Origin: Synergistales bacterium | GTDB lineage: Bacteria > Synergistota > Synergistia > Synergistales > Thermovirgaceae | Length of the DNA stretch: 28,178 nucleotides | Direction: 5' to 3' | Assembly (NCBI GenBank): GCA_018434645.1 | Contig: JAHDOX010000123.1 | Span: forward strand, 1 to 28,178 | Part shown: positions 8,451 to 16,337 of the stretch, in pieces | How the letters are laid out: each line of letters starts with the position of its first letter | Numbering within the stretch: the first letter of the stretch is position 1 | Notes under the pieces: generated by a model | Told to the model about the DNA's origin: nothing | Databases searched by the model: none | The model's input: only the letters and a program-made list of their open reading frames with translations | Position numbers and translations under genes: made by a program

Positions 8451-9452
8451 GTGATGATGCGTTCCACAAACACCAAAAAAGCCCTTCTGAAAGCTTTGAT
8501 CGAAAAAGAAGGGAAAGTAATCTCCGGACCTGAATTATGCCGCATTGCCAAGGTTTCCCGACAATCGGTATGGAAGGCCGTCGACTCTCTTCGTCTCGAA
8601 GGTTTCGAAATAGAATCTGTACCTCATAAAGGATATCGCCTTGTGGAATCAGCGACAGCTGACCTGAGCCCCACTTGGCTGGAACTGGAGCTGGAAGACT
8701 GTCCCTGGGGAGATACTGTCCTCTTCTGGGAATCATTGGGCACTACGCAGGAACCAGCCAAGGAACTGGCGAAACAGGGTGCCCCCGAGGGCCTTCTTGT
8801 CTTGGCAGCGGAGCAGACATCCGGAAGAGGACGTCTGGGTAGAAAATGGCTGTCTCCACAGGAAGGCAGCATATGTTTTTCCATTATAGTCCGGCCCAAC
8901 CTGGTGCCCGGCAGGATACAGCTCCTGAGCTTTGCGGCGGCAATCGCCGTTCATGAAACACTGGAAACGGAATTCGGTGTAGACTTCGAGCTAAAGTGGC
9001 CTAATGATATCCTCTTTCAAGGAGCCAAGGTCTGCGGAATCCTTACGGAAGCGTCAAGCGAGCCGGGACACGTTCACTTTGCGGTAACCGGAATTGGATT
9101 AAACGCAAACATTGACCCAAGATCTATTGCCATGGACGTAGCGGGCGATTCTACGTCATTGCTGGCTATATTGGGACGCCCGGTGCATAGGGGGAAAGTA
9201 ATCGCCTCCATAGTCAGAATCATGGAAAAGCAGGTAAGACTTCTTGAAACCCCTGAAGGGGGCAAAAAATGTATAGAAAGCTATTTGAGACGCTGTTCGA
9301 CAATCGGGCGAGAAGTCATTCTAAGCCATGAAGGCGAACCTCTTCGCGGGAAGTCCGTCGGAATATCTGATTCGGGAGAAATAATATTGGAAATTGGCGG
9401 ATTGAGACGTTCTTTTGCGGCCGCAGACATCAGACATTTGAGAAATTTCTAA
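8451..9452 (+). CDS. birA: Biotin-protein ligase / biotin operon repressor BirA
   Basis: Attaches biotin to the carrier subunit of acetyl-CoA carboxylase and related enzymes; bifunctional members also repress biotin genes. Seen: an N-terminal winged helix-turn-helix (about 10-66) with the recognition region KVSRQSVWKAVDSL, then the ligase domain with GRGRLGRKW (125-133, the biotinyl-AMP loop), KWPNDIL near 183 and a small C-terminal SH3-like domain near 285-333. 333 residues, so it is the DNA-binding class. Start: GTG-ATG-ATG run at 8451-8459 with GGAG 6 nt before the GTG; either of the first two codons could be used. Its stop overlaps the stop of the convergent gene at 9449. I saw no clear biotin operator in the window. 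Confidence 0.95.
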   Translation: MMMRSTNTKKALLKALIEKEGKVISGPELCRIAKVSRQSVWKAVDSLRLEGFEIESVPHKGYRLVESATADLSPTWLELELEDCPWGDTVLFWESLGTTQEPAKELAKQGAPEGLLVLAAEQTSGRGRLGRKWLSPQEGSICFSIIVRPNLVPGRIQLLSFAAAIAVHETLETEFGVDFELKWPNDILFQGAKVCGILTEASSEPGHVHFAVTGIGLNANIDPRSIAMDVAGDSTSLLAILGRPVHRGKVIASIVRIMEKQVRLLETPEGGKKCIESYLRRCSTIGREVILSHEGEPLRGKSVGISDSGEIILEIGGLRRSFAAADIRHLRNF

Positions 9453-10342
9453 CGGCTTGCCCGCCCCTTTTCAATTCCTTTCAGCCTCACACTGTTCCAG
9501 ACCATCAAGTAAAGGTCGTAAAGATAAAGAAAAAAATCCTGATCTTGTGAAGGTACAGGAAGAATCATATAGTTGCCATATTCCATGGCTGCTTCCGCTA
9601 CCCGAGGAGGCGTCCATGCGTCGCACAATATCAGCCACCCCTGTTTTTGGGCTTCTTTTACGGCAAGAATGAGTGTTTCCATATCGTTTCCTTTTGCCCA
9701 GGAGTTTTTTACTACCGCCGGAGGACTTACGGTCATGCCGGTAGCAGCTTGCATCCACCTGCCTACTTCCCAGCACAGGTCGAGAACCTTTAAGGACCCG
9801 AGAAGCTGTCTTCCAACGAGTACAGTACTATCAAGGCGGGCCTGGAACTCCGCAAGCCGACGTTGGTAGTAGGAATAATTTTCGGGGTCAAGTTGCGAAA
9901 ATTTCGACATGATGCGAAGCGCGACAAAAGGCAGTGTGGCCGGGTCCAAAAAGGGCATTTCAAGTCCACCGACTCCACCCAGGTCTCGTTCGTAAAGCAA
10001 GATCAAATTTCGCCCTTTCCCTTCGACCCCTGCCATTTTCGCATCGCTAGGGTCGAAAGCTAGTATTACCGTTCCTTCGGGAGGAAGTCCCAGTCGCCTG
10101 AGTTCGCCTTCTTCGGTCCAGCCCTGGACTCCCCGGACTGAACTGTAAACCCCTCCGATAAAACGTGCCGTCAGCGAAAGCCAGGGATGGGTCATCCAGA
10201 CTTCCCCCGGCTGCGTCGAGACCGCCGCTGCAGAGGCTTTTTGTCCCAGGAACATAAACGCAGTAATAAGAACAACCGAAAGAAACGCAATCAAATTTGG
10301 GAAAATACAATTTTTAAATACGTAGCGGAACCCTTTACTCAT
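9449..10342 (-). CDS. Exported ZnuA/TroA-like protein lacking metal ligands
   Basis: Last gene of the pyr operon; function not known. Signal peptide at residues 1-38 (hydrophobic core 17-32, probable cleavage after ASA). The 297-residue protein resembles metal-binding ABC solute-binding proteins of the ZnuA/TroA type. It has a THPWLSLTARFIGG segment (51-64), FLDPATLPFVALRI (131-144), then LDPENYSYYQRRLAEFQARLD (151-171) at the place of the family's long backbone helix, and a C-terminal DAWTPPRVAEAA (241-252). The zinc-binding His residues are missing: the mature chain has a single His (52). So it is probably a repurposed fold rather than a zinc carrier. Start: ATG at 10342 with GGGAG 9 nt upstream and ATGA overlap with pyrE; a longer reading upstream lacks support. 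No permease or ATPase lies beside it. Confidence 0.7.
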   Translation of the reverse strand: MSKGFRYVFKNCIFPNLIAFLSVVLITAFMFLGQKASAAAVSTQPGEVWMTHPWLSLTARFIGGVYSSVRGVQGWTEEGELRRLGLPPEGTVILAFDPSDAKMAGVEGKGRNLILLYERDLGGVGGLEMPFLDPATLPFVALRIMSKFSQLDPENYSYYQRRLAEFQARLDSTVLVGRQLLGSLKVLDLCWEVGRWMQAATGMTVSPPAVVKNSWAKGNDMETLILAVKEAQKQGWLILCDAWTPPRVAEAAMEYGNYMILPVPSQDQDFFLYLYDLYLMVWNSVRLKGIEKGRASR

Positions 10343-10917
10343 GAATTTCGGCTCCCGGGTCTGGCCAAAGGGACTCCCTGTTTGCAATATGGACAGTCTT
10401 CCGGTGAATAATTGGGAAAGGAGACGTTCCATAGCGATATCAAAGGCTCGGGAAGGCAGGCATTCCCGTCGCTCCTGTCGACGATGCAAGCCGTCGCCGC
10501 CCAAAAAACCTTTCCTTTGGAAAGAATCACCCTGGCCGTTTCAAGGCTGCACCCGCCAGTAGTGATTACGTCCTCCACTACAATGAATCTGCCCGAATCT
10601 GGATGAGGAAAGCGTTTTAGTTGCATCAGCCCCTCTCTTCTCTCGCAAAAAATGAAAGGGACGCAGAGATGCCTCGCGACCTCATGTCCGATGATAAGCC
10701 CTCCCAAAGCAGGTGAAACGACAAAATCGGGTTTCAGTGCCCTTACAGAGTCGGCCAAAAGCTTTCCTGCAAAAGAGGCGTTGCCAGGGAACCGCAGGAA
10801 AAGCGCGCATTGCATGTAGTAACCACTATGAAGCCCCGAACTCAAGGCGAAATGTCCTTGCTGCAGGGCTCCCGATTCTTCAAGACGTCTTCTTAGTTCT
10901 TCCTGGTTTTCTATCAT
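10339..10917 (-). CDS. pyrE: Orotate phosphoribosyltransferase
   Basis: Transfers phosphoribose from PRPP to orotate to form OMP, the fifth step of UMP synthesis. Seen: HFALSSGLHSGYYMQ near residue 22 (orotate and PRPP contacts) and the PRPP motif VVEDVITTGGCS (113-124). The C-terminus, with CPYCKQGVPL, is of the type seen in thermophile and anaerobe PyrE. 192 residues. ATG at 10917 overlaps the pyrF stop (ATGA), and its own stop overlaps the next ATG in the same way, indicating translational coupling along the operon. Confidence 0.96.
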   Translation of the reverse strand: MIENQEELRRRLEESGALQQGHFALSSGLHSGYYMQCALFLRFPGNASFAGKLLADSVRALKPDFVVSPALGGLIIGHEVARHLCVPFIFCERREGLMQLKRFPHPDSGRFIVVEDVITTGGCSLETARVILSKGKVFWAATACIVDRSDGNACLPEPLISLWNVSFPNYSPEDCPYCKQGVPLARPGSRNS

Positions 10918-11621
10918 CTTCTCAAATCCCTTAGAATCGTATCGATAATTCTTCCCGGGTCTTCAGCCCTTGTAACGGGACGTCCAACTACAACAAAGTC
11001 CGCTCCCCCTTCGGCCGCAAACGACGGGGTCGCCGTGCGGCGCTGGTCATCAAACATCCCGTAATCGGCAGGCCTTATACCTGGAACTATTTTCAGCAGG
11101 CCGACGTAGGGATCACAATTGAACATACCTAATTCCCGAGGCGAGCAAACGATACCATCCATTCCGCTTTCTACTGCAATTTCGGCCCTTTTCGCGAGGG
11201 CATCATTAATGGAACATCCCGGATGCACCTCATCCCAACTTGTAGAATCAAGGCTCGTGAGAACAGTTACCCCGAAAAGAAGCGTACTTTTGTCTTTCCG
11301 GACCCTGACCGCAGATTCCATCATCGACCTTCCGCCTGAAGTATGAAGTGTAATCGCCCAAACCCCTTTGGAAGAAAGGAATTTGACCGCATCCGCCACA
11401 GTGTTGGGAATGTCGTGAAGTTTCAGATCCAGAAAGGTTTTCCGCCCATCTTCCTGAAGCCTTGTTATGAAATCTGTTCCGCCTTGTGCAAACAGCCCCG
11501 GCCCTATTTTTACGTATTTTATCCTTTTCCCCCATCGCCTGAGGAAACCGAGGGCTTCGTCCGTCGTTTCCAGATCAAGGGCAAGAATCATACGAGGCTC
11601 TTCCTTTCCAGTTTTATCCAT
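10914..11621 (-). CDS. pyrF: Orotidine 5'-phosphate decarboxylase
   Basis: Decarboxylates OMP to UMP, the last step of the de novo route. Seen: the active-site signature DLKLHDIPNTV, with Asp65, Lys67 and Asp70, an HTSGG loop near 93-97, and the C-terminal phosphate site VVGRPVTRAEDP near 209-220. 235 residues. Start: ATG at 11621, inside the pyrD end, with GGGAGG 9 nt upstream. An internal ATG ten codons later has a GGAAG and cannot be excluded. Confidence 0.97.
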   Translation of the reverse strand: MDKTGKEEPRMILALDLETTDEALGFLRRWGKRIKYVKIGPGLFAQGGTDFITRLQEDGRKTFLDLKLHDIPNTVADAVKFLSSKGVWAITLHTSGGRSMMESAVRVRKDKSTLLFGVTVLTSLDSTSWDEVHPGCSINDALAKRAEIAVESGMDGIVCSPRELGMFNCDPYVGLLKIVPGIRPADYGMFDDQRRTATPSFAAEGGADFVVVGRPVTRAEDPGRIIDTILRDLRR

Positions 11622-12573
11622 GCCTTAAATCCTCCCTGTTTGTATCCCGCCTTCTTCCATGGGCAATACCTGTGAGATCCGCCACTGATCCAATATTTCG
11701 CTTTTCCAACAATGAGGAAAGTCCCTCGTACATTTTGGCAGTAGCCAGAATATCGGAAAAAAGCGCAGATCCTACTTGCACTGCCGAAGCCCCGGCGGCG
11801 ATCATTGAAGCTGCGTCCTGCCAGGTGCAAACTCCTCCCGAGGCGATTACCGGTATCTTGACCGCTGCGTAGGTTTCCCACACGAGCCTGAGTGTGAGCG
11901 GGAAAACAGCGGGGCCGGAAAGACCTGCATGTATGTTGTCAAAAACAGGTTCAAGCCTTGAAACGTCGATGGCTGTGCCCAACCACGTATTGGCTACCAC
12001 CACGGCATCGGCGCCGGACTTTTCCGCCGCCAGGGCGGTTTCGGTAAAAGAAGACACATTCGGCGACAGTTTGACCCAAAGCAGTCCCTTCCAGTTCCTT
12101 TTAGCCAGGGTAACCACTCTTTCCAGGGCATTCACGTCCTGTGCCCAGGAAAGGCCTCCTTTGGAAACGTTGGGGCAGGAAACGTTGAGTTCTACAGGGA
12201 CATTTCCGGCGGTATCCATTATGTACCCCAGCAGGAGAAGCAGTTCTTCTTCCGTCTCGAAAGAGAGGTTGAAAATTACTGGTTTTCCGGCTTTTTCCAG
12301 CTGCCTGTACTCTTGCTCCAGGAATGCCTTTATTCCAGGATTTTGAAGGCCGATGCTGTTCATGACGCCACAGGGTGTTTCCCACACGCGTATTCCCGGA
12401 TTCCCTCTTTTAGGCCTTAAAGTAAGTCCTTTGGTGCAAAATCCCCCTACTCCGTTCAATGCTCCATCGGGCCATTCGGCACTGTCCATGGGCCAAACGC
12501 CTGAAGCTATGAAAAGCGGCGATTCGAACTCCAGACCACCAATATTTAAGGCCATCCTTTTATCAGGGTTCAT
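11614..12573 (-). CDS. pyrD: Dihydroorotate dehydrogenase, class 1B catalytic subunit
   Basis: FMN enzyme that oxidises dihydroorotate to orotate. Class 1B enzymes pass electrons to NAD through the PyrK subunit. Seen: catalytic Cys133 in ELNVSCPNVSKGG, KGLTLRPKRGNP near 48-59, the substrate segment NSIGLQNPG (72-80) and the FMN-phosphate region IPVIASGGV near 239. 319 residues. Start: ATG at 12573 overlaps the end of pyrK, with AAGGAG 10 nt upstream. Its direct pairing with pyrK confirms the 1B assignment. Confidence 0.97.
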   Translation of the reverse strand: MNPDKRMALNIGGLEFESPLFIASGVWPMDSAEWPDGALNGVGGFCTKGLTLRPKRGNPGIRVWETPCGVMNSIGLQNPGIKAFLEQEYRQLEKAGKPVIFNLSFETEEELLLLLGYIMDTAGNVPVELNVSCPNVSKGGLSWAQDVNALERVVTLAKRNWKGLLWVKLSPNVSSFTETALAAEKSGADAVVVANTWLGTAIDVSRLEPVFDNIHAGLSGPAVFPLTLRLVWETYAAVKIPVIASGGVCTWQDAASMIAAGASAVQVGSALFSDILATAKMYEGLSSLLEKRNIGSVADLTGIAHGRRRDTNREDLRHG

Positions 12574-13348
12574 CCCAGAGGATCTCCTTCAACCTGAAAA
12601 CAGGCCCATCCGCACAAACCCGTTTCGGCCCTTCCCGGGTCTGCACGGCACATCCCAGACAACCTCCGTAACCACAAGCCATCCGCCTTTCGAGGCTTAC
12701 CCAGATCGGCAAGGTCCATCGTTCTTCAATTTTTCCCATGGCATGAAACATGCCTTCAGGCCCGCAAGCCCATATCTCGTCGTTTTCGTCAAGAATCTCC
12801 GCGAGGCCGTCTACAATGGTCCCTTTTCGACCTATCATCCCGTTTTCAGAAAACAACAAGGTATCGGGAAACTTCTGGAGGATAGCCTTTGAAAAAGGTT
12901 CCCATTCCGGCTCTCCCGTGATGCCAAGTAAAAGAAGCGTCCTTATGGAGTTTTCGTAGTAATGTCGGGCAAAAAGCAACGGGGCAATACCCATCGCTCC
13001 TCCTGCGAGAACAAGCCTTTTACCGAGGGGGTTCGGGAATCCATTGCCGCAGGGTCCTCTCATCAACACTTTTTGGCCTCGTTCGCATTCTGCCAAAAGT
13101 TCCGTCCCCCTGCCAACGACTTTGAAACTTATATCGACGGAACCATCAGGATTTTTGCCTGATACGGCAAAGGGCCTGAAAAGGAACGGGTCTTTTGAGC
13201 TCCAGGCCCTGATCATGAAAAATTGACCAGGCAAAATCCGGAGGCGAAGTTTTTCAGGCTTCAGCTTAATAGTCCAGATGCCTGGCGCCATGCTTTCTTT
13301 TTCAATGACGGTAGCGCTGAAATCTGAGAGTCTTTGCATGAACGTCAT
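12563..13348 (-). CDS. pyrK: Dihydroorotate dehydrogenase electron-transfer subunit
   Basis: FAD and iron-sulfur partner of PyrD that delivers electrons from dihydroorotate to NAD. Seen: the FAD motif RPFAVS (58-63), the nucleotide-binding GGAMGIAPL (about 113-121) and a C-terminal [2Fe-2S] site C-x4-C-x2-C-x11-C (Cys225, 230, 233, 245). 261 residues from ATG at 13348, where GGTGA is 4 nt upstream, which is equivalent to normal spacing for the end of the anti-Shine-Dalgarno. An ATG three codons later is possible; a TTG at 13390 would overlap pyrC and lacks support. 19-nt gap from pyrC. Confidence 0.95.
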   Translation of the reverse strand: MTFMQRLSDFSATVIEKESMAPGIWTIKLKPEKLRLRILPGQFFMIRAWSSKDPFLFRPFAVSGKNPDGSVDISFKVVGRGTELLAECERGQKVLMRGPCGNGFPNPLGKRLVLAGGAMGIAPLLFARHYYENSIRTLLLLGITGEPEWEPFSKAILQKFPDTLLFSENGMIGRKGTIVDGLAEILDENDEIWACGPEGMFHAMGKIEERWTLPIWVSLERRMACGYGGCLGCAVQTREGPKRVCADGPVFRLKEILWDEP

Positions 13349-13367
13349 ACCCTCACCGCATCCCGGA

Positions 13368-14672
13368 TCATTCGGTTTCCCCGAAAACAATTCTACCTTC
13401 GACGATGGTCATTATAGGCCAATTCGCGAATGTTCGCCCTTTCCAGGGAGTCATTTTCGCTTTGCTTCTCCAAAGGGATGGATCCACGGTTTTTTCGATA
13501 CCAGGATCGAGGACGGTTATATCCGCAGGACCGCCTTCACGGATTTTCCCCAGGTTACTCCATTTTTTCGGCAAAAGCCTTGCAGGTCCGGCTGTCCACA
13601 GATAAAGCATCCTTTCCAGCGGACAGGGTTTGCCTCGGTTGTTCCATTCAGTGAGGACTGCCGCCACAGCACACTCAAGAGACGCAATACCAAAGGGAGC
13701 TTCCTGAAAAGGTACGTCCTTTTCGTCCGAATGGTAAGGAGCGTGATCAGTAATTATAGCGTCCACTGTTCCGTCACAGATCCCTTCCCAGAGAGCATCC
13801 CTGTCAGTGGAACTTCTTAGGGGCGGGTTAACCTTGAAAAGACTGTCGTACCGAGAATCAACGACAGCGGATTCGTCAAGCACAAGATGATGGCAGGTAA
13901 CATCCGCAGTTACCGAAAGCCCCTGCCTTTTCGCCAGTCTTACGGCCTCGATCCCCTTTTTGGAACTCACGTGAGTAAAATGGACGGGACTTCCTGTTTC
14001 CTCAGAAAGATGAATCCCCCGATGTATGTCGCTGACCTCAGAGGAAACGGGACTTCCTTTCAGCCCTGACCTCGATGAACTGTAACCCCAGTTGACCTGG
14101 GCACCACGGGAAAGGTCCAGGTCTTCGGGATGTTCCATGATCCTTACACCCAGGTTACGGGTATAAAGTAACGCTTTATGAAGCAGGCCCGATTTCCAGA
14201 CTGGCGACCCGTCATCGGTAAAAAAAACCGCCCCAGCAGCCGCCATTTTTGCCAATTCAGCGAGGCGCTCCCCTGAGCGGCCCTTTGTCACCGTGCCTGC
14301 CGGCAGAACACGAGCTCCTTGCGAGCTCATTCCTCTGTTCATTACATACTGAACCAGCGAGGCACAATCTATCGGCGGATCCGTATTGGGCATGGCTACT
14401 ACGGTGCTGAATCCTCCAGCCGCTGCAGCAAGAGCGCCTGAAGGTATGTCCTCTCTCCATTCCTGCCCGGGGTCGCGCAAGTGGACGTGCAGGTCGATGA
14501 ACCCGGGACAGACGATTTTGCCATCCAGATCGTATGTATGGTTTTCCATGCCTCTCTGCGGCTGTGTTTCTCCGACTTTTTGTATCTTTCCGCCTTCAAT
14601 CAGAACATCTTTTGCCTTTTCTCCCAGTTTTTCACCATCGAAAATCAGACCGTTCCGAAGTAAAATGGTCAT
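13368..14672 (-). CDS. pyrC: Dihydroorotase
   Basis: Zinc amidohydrolase that cyclises carbamoyl-aspartate to dihydroorotate, the third step. Seen: the metal motif DLHVHLRDPG (His62, His64), TDDGSPV (Asp153, Asp154), His181 in MEHPED, HFTHVSS with His234, the TCHHL block near 259-263, and ITDHAPY with the catalytic Asp309. All ligands of an active type I enzyme appear present, so this is not the inactive PyrX homologue. 434 residues. Start: ATG at 14672, overlapping the pyrB stop (ATGA), with GGAGG 12 nt upstream; a TTG at 14696 is rejected for lack of a site. Confidence 0.96.
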   Translation of the reverse strand: MTILLRNGLIFDGEKLGEKAKDVLIEGGKIQKVGETQPQRGMENHTYDLDGKIVCPGFIDLHVHLRDPGQEWREDIPSGALAAAAGGFSTVVAMPNTDPPIDCASLVQYVMNRGMSSQGARVLPAGTVTKGRSGERLAELAKMAAAGAVFFTDDGSPVWKSGLLHKALLYTRNLGVRIMEHPEDLDLSRGAQVNWGYSSSRSGLKGSPVSSEVSDIHRGIHLSEETGSPVHFTHVSSKKGIEAVRLAKRQGLSVTADVTCHHLVLDESAVVDSRYDSLFKVNPPLRSSTDRDALWEGICDGTVDAIITDHAPYHSDEKDVPFQEAPFGIASLECAVAAVLTEWNNRGKPCPLERMLYLWTAGPARLLPKKWSNLGKIREGGPADITVLDPGIEKTVDPSLWRSKAKMTPWKGRTFANWPIMTIVEGRIVFGETE

Positions 14673-15601
14673 TCTTTTCCAGCACCTCCAAGACAAAGAT
14701 AAAGCAAGGCCATCCTTACAGCCACCCCGCTTCTTACCTGGGCTAAAATGGCGCTCTGGGGACCATCGGCTACGGCGCTTTCTATTTCCACACGCCGATT
14801 GACAGGACCTGGATGCATTATCAAGGCTTCTTTCGCAGCCGCCTTAATGAGTCGTTCGTCAGCGCCATAGGTAAGGAAATACTCGTCCAGGGAGGGGAAA
14901 AGTCCTTCATCCTGTCTTTCTTTTTGTATCCTCAGAAGATAGACGATATCCGCTTCCTTGACTGCTTCGAAAGGGTTTGCCTCGTATACCGCGCCGAAAG
15001 ATTCCAGGTCGGGAGGTAAAAGAGTCGGTGGTCCGGAAAGAACAACGTTAGCACCCATGGTTTTAAAGCCGATCATGTTGCTTCGCGCAACCCGACTGTG
15101 TTGTATATCACCTATAATTGTCATTTTCTTGCCATCGAGGTGACCCAGGCGTTTCCAGGCAGTGTAGATATCCAAAAGCGCCTGTGTAGGATGAGCGTGT
15201 GTACCGTCACCACCGTTGAAAACAGCGCTTCTTTTAAGTTTGTTCTTAAGATAGGCTGCAGACCCGACTGCACCATGGCGTATGACAACCGCGTCGGCTC
15301 CCATGGATTCAAGCGTCCATGCCGTATCACGCAAGGTTTCCCCTTTCACGGAGCTTGATCCCGAAACCGACCAGTTGACCACATCGGCACTCAAAAACTT
15401 CTCCGCCAGCTCGAAGGATACACGCGTCCGGGTGGAAGGTTCGTAAAAAAGATTGACTACAAGTTTCCCGCGCAAGGCAGGGACTTTCTTAATAGGCCGG
15501 TCCAGGAGGTCCTCCATATTCTTTGCGTTTTCCAACAGATATTCGATTTCCTCACGACTCCAGGTGTCCAGGTCTATAAGGCTTCTATGTTTCCATTCCA
15601 T
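14669..15601 (-). CDS. pyrB: Aspartate carbamoyltransferase catalytic chain
   Basis: Joins carbamoyl phosphate and aspartate, the committed step of pyrimidine synthesis. Seen: FYEPSTRTR (52-60, carbamoyl-phosphate loop), Lys86 in SSVKGETL, GDGTHAHPTQALLD near 131-144 and MHPGPVNR near 270. 310 residues. No regulatory chain (pyrI) follows, so control is likely at expression through PyrR or the leader. ATG shares its A with the pyrR stop (TAATG), so coupling with pyrR is expected; GAGGAG lies 11 nt upstream. Confidence 0.97.
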   Translation of the reverse strand: MEWKHRSLIDLDTWSREEIEYLLENAKNMEDLLDRPIKKVPALRGKLVVNLFYEPSTRTRVSFELAEKFLSADVVNWSVSGSSSVKGETLRDTAWTLESMGADAVVIRHGAVGSAAYLKNKLKRSAVFNGGDGTHAHPTQALLDIYTAWKRLGHLDGKKMTIIGDIQHSRVARSNMIGFKTMGANVVLSGPPTLLPPDLESFGAVYEANPFEAVKEADIVYLLRIQKERQDEGLFPSLDEYFLTYGADERLIKAAAKEALIMHPGPVNRRVEIESAVADGPQSAILAQVRSGVAVRMALLYLCLGGAGKE

Positions 15602-16152
15602 TACTGCCTGTACTCCTCTCGTTGGCAGATTACGACTTCATCGACTCCATCGAGTTCATTAACTCTTACCTCTACAACCTCGTCCTGTGAGGTAGGCACC
15701 GATTTGCCGACGAAATCGGGATGAATCGGAAGTTCCCTGTGTCCCCTGTCTATGAGCACGCAAAGCTGGACAGCCGATGGTCTTCCAAGATCCATAAGGG
15801 CGTCCAGGGCTGCACGAGTCGTCCTTCCTGTATAAATTACGTCATCCACAAGAATCACTGTTTTGTTCGAAATATCAACCGGGATGGCCGTGCTGTGTAC
15901 CACGGGCTGATCGTGAAGAAGCGTGAGGTCATCCCTGTAAAGGGTTATGTCCAGCACACCGCTTGGGACCTTTTTTGATTCCGTCTCTTTTATGTATTCT
16001 TTCAATCTGTTTGCCAGGTGAACCCCCCTTCTTTGTATCCCCACCAAAAGGCAGTTTTCTCCACCCCTGTTTTTTTCAAGAATTTCGTGAGCCAGGCGTT
16101 TGAGCGCCCGTGTCATTTCATCCGCGTTCATCACCTTGGCCTTTTCCCTCAA
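15601..16152 (-). CDS. pyrR: Pyrimidine regulator PyrR / uracil phosphoribosyltransferase
   Basis: In Firmicutes PyrR binds pyr leader mRNA in response to UMP and promotes attenuation; it also has weak uracil phosphoribosyltransferase activity. Seen: the PRPP motif ILVDDVIYTGRTT (100-112), LDITLYRDDL (68-77) and LIDRGHRELP (133-142). Start: tandem TTG codons at 16155 and 16152, with GGGGGGTG 6 and 9 nt upstream. Starting at 16152 aligns residue for residue with the Bacillus N-terminus and gives 183 residues. The reading frame stays open upstream to a GTG at 16278, which has a very good AAAGGAG 8 nt upstream; that would add 42 residues, encoded through the terminator hairpin (see findings). 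First gene of the pyr operon. Confidence 0.93.
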   Translation of the reverse strand: MREKAKVMNADEMTRALKRLAHEILEKNRGGENCLLVGIQRRGVHLANRLKEYIKETESKKVPSGVLDITLYRDDLTLLHDQPVVHSTAIPVDISNKTVILVDDVIYTGRTTRAALDALMDLGRPSAVQLCVLIDRGHRELPIHPDFVGKSVPTSQDEVVEVRVNELDGVDEVVICQREEYRQ

Positions 16153-16171
16153 CAATCCGAGCACCCCCCAT

Positions 16172-16215
16172 AAAAAAAGGAGACAACGTCGTGAGTTTCG
16201 ACGATTGTCCCCTTT
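16172..16215 (-). terminator. Rho-independent terminator in the pyr leader
   Basis: Minus-strand arms AAAGGGGACAATCGTCG (16215-16199) and CGACGTTGTCTCCTTT (16191-16176) pair with one bulged T and one G-U pair across a 7-nt loop, followed by seven Ts (16178-16172). It lies only about 17 nt before the pyrR start, so it reads as an attenuator for the pyr operon rather than just the end of the fab-rnc transcript. Confidence 0.85.
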
Positions 16216-16218
16216 ATC

Positions 16219-16303
16219 CAAGGCAAAATCCCCTTGTCGTCGGAATTTCCCTGTTTTATATGTATCGGCATCCTCCACGGCCCCTTCTCCTTTAGTTCCG
16301 TGG
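16219..16303 (-). promoter_or_regulatory. pyr operon leader RNA with alternative structures
   Basis: Region between the proposed transcript start and the terminator. Three elements are visible on the minus strand. First, a 6-bp stem CCACGG/CCGTGG (16303-16298 with 16280-16275), whose 17-nt loop holds AAAGGAG. Second, TTCCGACGA (16245-16237), which can pair with TCGTCGAA (16204-16197) in the terminator's 5' arm and so act as antiterminator. Third, a small CAAGG/CCTTG hairpin (16236-16219) inside that antiterminator. I could not find the Bacillus PyrR binding-loop consensus. Confidence 0.6.
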
Positions 16304-16308
16304 ATATG

Positions 16309-16337
16309 ATTCTACCAATGATACAGTTTAAATGCAA
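16309..16337 (-). promoter_or_regulatory. Promoter for the pyr operon
   Basis: The minus strand reads TTGCAT (16337-16332), a 17-nt spacer, then TAGAAT (16314-16309), with an upstream TG making an extended -10 (TGGTAGAAT). The -35 lies in the last codons of rnc. Transcription would start near 16302, at the beginning of the leader's first hairpin. Confidence 0.55.

Noticed and set aside
16180..16300. Enterobacterial pyrBI-type UTP-pausing attenuation
   Set aside because: The leader has reading frames through the terminator, but no uridine-rich pause stretch before the hairpin, which that mechanism needs.
16216..16303. Bacillus-type PyrR binding loop
   Set aside because: I looked for the ARUCCNGNGAGGYU consensus and found no acceptable match by eye; a diverged element cannot be excluded.
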